Positions 59,498 through 64,000 of a DNA stretch of 64,000 nucleotides are shown here, in pieces. Location of the stretch: contig JAFGSZ010000068.1 of NCBI GenBank assembly GCA_016934395.1, positions 1 through 64,000 of the forward strand, written 5' to 3'. The DNA comes from Bacteroidales bacterium. Lineage in GTDB: Bacteria; Bacteroidota; Bacteroidia; Bacteroidales; UBA10428. The notes below the pieces were generated by a model that was not told the origin of the DNA, did not search any database, and saw only the letters and a program-made list of their open reading frames with translations. A program made the position numbers and the translations under genes. The stretch's first letter is position 1, and the number at the start of each line of letters is the position of its first letter.

Positions 59498-60184
59498 TTA
59501 AATTTTTCTTAATTCAAATAAACCTTCATCGGTAGTATTGGCTTTAAGAACAAAATTAAAGCGGTTTAAGTTTAAACACAGGTCAAAATCTTCGGGCGGA
59601 CAATAAGAACTTTTCTCCGGGTCGAAAAATCGTTTTCCGCTGGTGTTCATGATTATATTTACCATTTGGTTAAAATCTGAAAGGTTGTTTTCCAGGCTGT
59701 TTTTAATATATTCCGCACAAAAGGTATCTTCTTCAGTCGGGTGATTGGCGCTGTATCCCATACATACCAGGGAAACCTGTTCCGGTTGTTTTGCTTTGAT
59801 ATAATTAATAACAGCTTCAACATTTACAAAACTGCCGGTAAGTATTTCATCTGCATTTGTGGCATTCACTATTCCCTGGGTTCCTGCGCTTGTGGTATGT
59901 ACAATCGTTTTTCCAAAAAAATTTACTCCCCTTACCTGAAAAGGGGAATTCCCAAAATCAAATCCTTTTGGCTTTTTATTTTCACGTTCACCGATAAGGA
60001 TATAGTCCGGATGAGCCTTTTTAAGCTGATGAGCGAGATTTATATCTCCAACCGGAACAATCCTTTCCGCACCCTGATCGGTTAAATAACAGGCCAGTGA
60101 GAAGGCCCTGAATACATCAATAACAACAGTCAGTCCGCGGGCCTGTTTTGCCCCGGAAACCAGATGCACTATTTCTATTTTCAT
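59498..60184 (-). CDS. comB: 2-phosphosulfolactate phosphatase ComB-like
   Basis: 228 residues matching the ComB family: VVIDVFRAFSLACYLTDQGA at the start, IGERENKKPKGFDFGNSPF in the middle and TSAGTQGIVNATNADEILTGSFVN. In methanogens ComB makes sulfolactate for coenzyme M. In Bacteroidetes no CoM is made and the true substrate is unknown, although sulfolipid or sulfopropanediol metabolism is possible. No ComA or ComC gene lies nearby. Confidence 0.85.
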   Translation of the reverse strand: MKIEIVHLVSGAKQARGLTVVIDVFRAFSLACYLTDQGAERIVPVGDINLAHQLKKAHPDYILIGERENKKPKGFDFGNSPFQVRGVNFFGKTIVHTTSAGTQGIVNATNADEILTGSFVNVEAVINYIKAKQPEQVSLVCMGYSANHPTEEDTFCAEYIKNSLENNLSDFNQMVNIIMNTSGKRFFDPEKSSYCPPEDFDLCLNLNRFNFVLKANTTDEGLFELRKI

Positions 60185-60242
60185 TTTTTTATGGAATCAA
60201 ACGGCGGGATAATACAAATTAAAATCCAAACAGCAAAATTTC

Positions 60243-61190
60243 TTATTCATAATCCATGGTGATCTTTGAACCAAAAGTTCTGTCTTCAAGTTTTGTGGCC
60301 TCGGTAATAACACTTTTTCTGCCGCCGTTTTTAATAAAGTGCAATGCAGCATTTATTTTTGGTGCCATATTTCCTTCGCCAAACATACCCTGTTCAAGAT
60401 ATTTCACGGTATCGTTATAATCCAGAAATTCTGCAATTTGCTGGTTGGGCTTTTTATAATTCAGATAGATATAGGGAACATCCGTTAAAATATAAAACTC
60501 ATCTGCCCCAATGCCCGAAGCCAGCAGGGCAGAGGCATAATCCTTATCAATCACTGCTTCCACAGGCCGTAAGTTTTTCTTTTTATCGCGGTACACCGGA
60601 ATTCCACCGCCACCGCTTGCCACCACAATATTGCCTTCATTTACCAATCCCCGGATCACCTCAATATTTACAATTTCAACGGGCTTTGGAGAAGGTACTA
60701 CTCTCCTGAATTTCCCTTCCGATTTAATTTCTTCCTTAAAAACCCATTTTTTTTCTGCTGATAATTTATCGGCAACCTCCTTGGAACAAGCCCTGCCGAT
60801 ACGTTTGGTAGGAATTTTAAATGCAGGATCTTTTTTATCAACCAAAACCTGGGTAATCAGGCTTACTACATTTTTATTTATGCCGTGCTTGTTTAACACA
60901 TTTCGTAAAATACGCTCCACCATATATCCGATACCGCCCTGTGAATCCGCCACACAAATATCCAGGGGCATCTGGGGAATCTGGTACAGTTTTTCGCCGG
61001 CATCGTTGCGCAGCAGAATATTCCCAACCTGTGGCCCGTTGCCATGGGTAATCACCAGGTTGTAATTTTCTTTTAACAGGTACACCAGGTTCTCCAGGGT
61101 ATCGAAGGTGTTTTGCTCCTGTTCTTCAATGGTCCCTATCTGAAAATCCCTGAGCAGGGCATTGCCTCCAAGCGCTACAACAGCTAACAT
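60243..61190 (-). CDS. arcC: Carbamate kinase
   Basis: 315 residues of the amino-acid kinase fold. It makes ATP and carbamate from carbamoyl phosphate and ADP. Motifs: VALGGNALL, ITHGNGPQVGNILLRN, ASGGGGIPV and the substrate site DYASALLASG. Length is typical. Arginine deiminase and ornithine carbamoyltransferase genes are not in the window, so its carbamoyl-phosphate source is unknown (agmatine, citrulline or purine breakdown). Confidence 0.95.
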   Translation of the reverse strand: MLAVVALGGNALLRDFQIGTIEEQEQNTFDTLENLVYLLKENYNLVITHGNGPQVGNILLRNDAGEKLYQIPQMPLDICVADSQGGIGYMVERILRNVLNKHGINKNVVSLITQVLVDKKDPAFKIPTKRIGRACSKEVADKLSAEKKWVFKEEIKSEGKFRRVVPSPKPVEIVNIEVIRGLVNEGNIVVASGGGGIPVYRDKKKNLRPVEAVIDKDYASALLASGIGADEFYILTDVPYIYLNYKKPNQQIAEFLDYNDTVKYLEQGMFGEGNMAPKINAALHFIKNGGRKSVITEATKLEDRTFGSKITMDYE

Positions 61191-61301
61191 AATTAAGGTA
61201 TAATGTAAAAAAATAAAATTAGAGAATAAAATCGTTGCTTATTCATGATAATTCTCAGGATATAATATAAATAAGGATACCACCCTACATTTAAAATTAT
61301 C

Positions 61302-61412
61302 TGTCATTCCGAAAGGAGATAGCCTGCCCGGCGTCAGACAGGGAATCTCCTGGTTTGTGAAGCAATTATCTGGAGATTTCTCACTTCGCTATACTTCGAA
61401 ATCGAAATGACA
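61302..61412. repeat. Palindromic repeat element with inverted ends
   Basis: The ~111-bp element begins tgtcattccga and ends tcgaaatgaca, inverted ends matching in 10 of 11 positions. Inside, ggagat and atctcc form a second stem. Its right part (ggagatttctcacttcgcta) recurs after the next gene. Repeats of the type tgtcatttcgaacgaagtgag are known in Bacteroidetes genomes (general knowledge). Confidence 0.8.
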
Positions 61413-61466
61413 ATATTAAAGCAGGAGATTTTTATCTTTGTTCCAACAATAATCGTTACAGATACC

Positions 61467-62552
61467 ATGAAAATAATATGCGCTTTTTTCTTTACCCCTT
61501 TATTTTTCTCAATTGCTGCTTTAGGCCAACAGGCAGCTTTAATTTCAGGCGAAGAAATTATACAACTGGCACAACCAGCATTAAACTGCATTCAGAAGGA
61601 GTACCCGAATAAACCGGGAAATGTATTAGGAAGCGATTTGGATGTATTGCCTCCCAGAGAAAAACATCCGGCATTTTATGGCTGTTTCGACTGGCATTCC
61701 TCCGTCCACGGACACTGGACGCTGATAAAGTTAATTAAGGAGTTTCCGGATATTCCGCAAAATATGGAAATCAGGGAAAAGCTTGCCACAAATATTTGCC
61801 CGTCAAACATCTCTGCAGAAATACAGTTTTTGGATGACACGAACAATAAAACTTTTGAACGCACATACGGCTGGGCCTGGTTGCTTAAACTGGCGGAGGA
61901 AATCTATACCTGGGAAGATTCCCTTGGATTAATACTGACAGGAAATATTAAACCACTGGCCGATACCATAGTAGCCAGATATATGGAATTTCTTCCAAAA
62001 CTGAATTATCCGATCAGGGTGGGAGAGCATACCAATACGGCATTCGGACTAAGCTTTGCCTGGGATTTTGCAGAAAAATTCGAATTGAAAGAATTCAAAA
62101 ATTTAATAGAATCCAAGGCCAGGAAATATTATTTACTTGATAAAAACTGCCCTTTATCCTGGGAGCCCGGTGGTTTTGATTTTCTTTCGCCCTGCCTGAT
62201 TGAAGCCGACCTGATGAGCAGGATCTTAAATCCTGAAGAGTTTAAACAATGGATGCAGGATTTTTTGCCGGGAATAATTTCAGATCCCGACTTTAATTTG
62301 GAGCCCGGAGTGGTTAGCGACAGAAGCGATGGCAAACTGGTTCATCTCGACGGGCTGAACCTGAGCCGTGCCTGGTGCCTGTATTTTATTGCCAATAAAC
62401 TTCCTGAAAAGAATGAGAGGATTTATAAATTGGCTGAACAACATTTACAAACTGCTCTTCCGCATGTAACCAGCGGAGCTTATGAAGGGGAGCACTGGCT
62501 GGCTTCTTTTGCCGTGTATGCCTTGTTTGCTGCTGAGAAAAAAAAGAAATAA
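61467..62552 (+). CDS. DUF2891 family secreted protein
   Basis: 361 residues with a signal peptide (ends ALGQQ) from the ATG at 61467. The track ATG at 61407 lies in the repeat element and gives no proper signal. Family signature FYGCFDWHSSVHGHW near residue 70 and later GEHTNTAFGLSFAWDFA, GGFDFLSPC, and HLDGLNLSRAW; the fold is probably an alpha/alpha barrel. No catalytic function is established for DUF2891. Conserved His, Asp and Glu in the motifs hint at an enzyme. It is enclosed by two repeat copies. Confidence 0.85.
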   Translation: MKIICAFFFTPLFFSIAALGQQAALISGEEIIQLAQPALNCIQKEYPNKPGNVLGSDLDVLPPREKHPAFYGCFDWHSSVHGHWTLIKLIKEFPDIPQNMEIREKLATNICPSNISAEIQFLDDTNNKTFERTYGWAWLLKLAEEIYTWEDSLGLILTGNIKPLADTIVARYMEFLPKLNYPIRVGEHTNTAFGLSFAWDFAEKFELKEFKNLIESKARKYYLLDKNCPLSWEPGGFDFLSPCLIEADLMSRILNPEEFKQWMQDFLPGIISDPDFNLEPGVVSDRSDGKLVHLDGLNLSRAWCLYFIANKLPEKNERIYKLAEQHLQTALPHVTSGAYEGEHWLASFAVYALFAAEKKKK

Positions 62553-62570
62553 TGTTTAAGGCTTTTAGTT

Positions 62571-62610
62571 GGAGATTTCTCACTGCGCTTTACTCCGTTC
62601 GAAATGACAG
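62571..62610. repeat. Partial copy of the palindromic repeat
   Basis: ggagatttctcactgcgctt then gttcgaaatgaca matches the right 40 bp of the element at 61372-61412 at about 80 percent. It lies just after the DUF2891 stop. Confidence 0.75.
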
Positions 62611-62670
62611 GAAAGCAATGAAATATCATCATAAAGAAAATTTTAGCAAACTCTAAGTGATACATATGAT

Positions 62671-63846
62671 TTATCTCAAAAAATCCGCCGCCAGTTTAAA
62701 GGTCTTTTCAAAATTCAAGTCAACCAGCGTGGATTGATTTCCTTTAAAAACCGGAAAAAGTGTTTCATGTGAATAGACGTAGGGATAATCCAGGAGATTT
62801 ATTTTAATCAAAGGTTTTTTAAGCTTTCCGTTAAATGTATTGTTTATATGCTTATAGGGCATTACGTGATCATTTTTTAAGGCAATAACCTGCAGGCGTT
62901 CACGAGACTGACTAAAGACTTTTTCACGAATTTTTCGAAATCCTTTAGCCGACAGCATGGATTTGAATGCCGGACCGATTTTATCAGCAGCTAAGTTTTC
63001 TATAAAATTCCGGGATATTTTCCGCACCCATATTTTTTCATCAAGTAAAAAATTCCTGATTTTTTCAAAGGCTACCGTATCCATAATATATTTCGAGGCG
63101 GCATTTATCTTTTCCAGTACCGGTCCTCCGCAAAATAAAGTAACTTTTGAATTATCAAGCATGTTATCCGGATTGGCAATGAGCATTACCTGTGCCAGGT
63201 AGGCCCCGATAGAATATCCAAAAAAATCAATAACCGTGCCTTTTTCAAAATCAGGATGTGTTCCTGATTTAATGCCGGTAATCAATTTTAATACATCATA
63301 ATAACTCTGATATCCTGAATATATAAACCGCTCGGGAGAATTGCACAGGCGTTCGCTGAGTGCAGCATTTACAAAGCTTGAATTTTTTACTGTTGAATAC
63401 TGAATTTTTCGGTTTTCGGATAGTTTTGTCATTTCCCTGGGATTATGCCACAAAGCCGGCGAGCGGTTTACATGGAATGAAATGGGGAAGAGGATCACTG
63501 CTTTTCCCGTATGTTCAGCCAGGTATTGAGCCCAGCATAAATACTTGTCCCACGTGCGTTCATTTAATCCGTGAAGCAGAAGAATAGCGCCTTGTGACCT
63601 TATAACATTTATGTTTTTAAAAACAGAATAATTAAAACTATTGTTTTCCTGAATTTCCTCATCCGGAAACTGTGATAATGTTTTTGTTTCGTCTGTAGAT
63701 GAAATTTTAATTCCGGGTAACCAGCTATTTTTGGTGGCAGTAAATAAATAATTATTGATTTCGAGGTTTAATTCTTCAATCCGCATTCTGGGGTTATCAA
63801 TCTTAAATTTCTTTTTTAGAATATTGTAGTTTTCTGTATATAGCAT
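62671..63846 (-). CDS. Alpha/beta-hydrolase-like protein
   Basis: 391 residues from the ATG at 63846; the track start at 63867 is a TTG seven codons earlier. No signal peptide. The oxyanion-type region LLLHGLNER lies near residue 125, the nucleophile elbow GYSIG (VIDFFGYSIGAYLAQV) near residue 220, and a possible catalytic His in HVMPYKHINN near 340 or YSHETLF near 370. The N-terminal ~80 residues are of unknown fold. It resembles an uncharacterised Bacteroidetes hydrolase family; the substrate is unknown. Confidence 0.75.
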   Translation of the reverse strand: MLYTENYNILKKKFKIDNPRMRIEELNLEINNYLFTATKNSWLPGIKISSTDETKTLSQFPDEEIQENNSFNYSVFKNINVIRSQGAILLLHGLNERTWDKYLCWAQYLAEHTGKAVILFPISFHVNRSPALWHNPREMTKLSENRKIQYSTVKNSSFVNAALSERLCNSPERFIYSGYQSYYDVLKLITGIKSGTHPDFEKGTVIDFFGYSIGAYLAQVMLIANPDNMLDNSKVTLFCGGPVLEKINAASKYIMDTVAFEKIRNFLLDEKIWVRKISRNFIENLAADKIGPAFKSMLSAKGFRKIREKVFSQSRERLQVIALKNDHVMPYKHINNTFNGKLKKPLIKINLLDYPYVYSHETLFPVFKGNQSTLVDLNFEKTFKLAADFLR

Positions 63847-64000
63847 ATTGGTTGCTTTTTCAAACAAAGTAATACTTTATATACCGGTAAGATCAAATAA
63901 ATGGTACATGAGAAAAAGCATTGTGACAAACATAACACATATGGGGTGAAATTGACAATACAGGGGTGAACAGAATAGCCAATATAATTTTTATCGGGGA

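Noticed and set aside
60344-61065. Two plus-strand ORFs of 121 and 144 codons
   Set aside because: Both are antisense to carbamate kinase, whose motifs are fully intact.
1-64000. tRNA or rRNA genes
   Set aside because: No cloverleaf with a GGTTCRANNCC-type arm and no rRNA-like segment was found by eye. A tRNAscan/Infernal run would settle this.
63868-64000. Sequence at the right edge
   Set aside because: No gene or clear element; only a short ggggtgaa string occurs twice.

Overview
The window looks like the chromosome of a Bacteroidetes bacterium (Bacteroidota), most likely a Marinilabiliales/Prolixibacteraceae-like polysaccharide degrader. Support comes from AT-rich DNA, secreted proteins with type IX secretion (T9SS) C-terminal tails, many lipoproteins, promoters of the TTTG / TAnnTTTG type, absence of clear Shine-Dalgarno sites, arabinan- and cellulose-active glycosidases, and DUF4956/VTC, DUF4097 and DUF1573 genes. 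The genus is inference; no rRNA or tRNA gene was seen.

Layout. 1-7.9 kb is a plant-polysaccharide region: a partial multidomain glycan-binding lipoprotein (minus), a wrecked TolC gene, then an arabinan operon (GH51 - GH43 - GH51) behind a structured leader, followed by a broken GH43-like lipoprotein gene. 7.9-13.2 kb holds a GH3/serine-hydrolase fusion and a T9SS-exported M1 peptidase. 13.2-14.5 kb has no protein gene but carries four copies of a hairpin-plus-leader module, the most unusual feature here. 14.5-21.3 kb has an ABC ATPase-permease fusion with degenerate catalytic motifs, an SSS symporter and a GH9 endoglucanase. 21.5-28.6 kb is mostly housekeeping (TypA/BipA, DEAD-box helicase, GNAT) plus a GT39/GT2 pair for lipid-linked sugar transfer. 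29.0-32.7 kb encodes a complete Na+-pumping methylmalonyl-CoA decarboxylase.

32.8-35.4 kb (minus) is an operon of two small secreted proteins, a VTC-domain protein and a DUF4956 membrane protein. Rubredoxin, PepD, an SLC13 carrier and CysQ follow. 40.1-42.3 kb is an ECF sigma / anti-sigma-like / DUF4097 operon, then a TonB-dependent receptor, an acidic mini-lipoprotein, and a membrane protein paired with an M28-PDZ peptidase. 47.9-56.1 kb is a tightly packed, TetR-headed efflux operon (TolC, HlyD, two ABC ATPases, two ABC-2 permeases) with a glutamine-amidotransferase and a HAD phosphatase inserted. 56.1-64 kb has a DUF1573-VWA protein, a MazEF toxin-antitoxin module enclosed by copies of an intergenic repeat, TlpA-like, ComB, carbamate kinase, a DUF2891 protein bracketed by palindromic repeats, and an alpha/beta hydrolase.

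Together the genes fit a marine or sediment plant-polymer degrader that exports glycosidases, ferments sugars through the succinate-propionate route while pumping Na+, and carries many small non-coding repeats between genes. Candidates for something undescribed are the 13.36-14.19 kb tandem array (possibly orphan antisense-sRNA/susC-leader modules), the VTC-DUF4956 operon with its two unknown secreted partners, and the catalytically degenerate ABC fusion protein.
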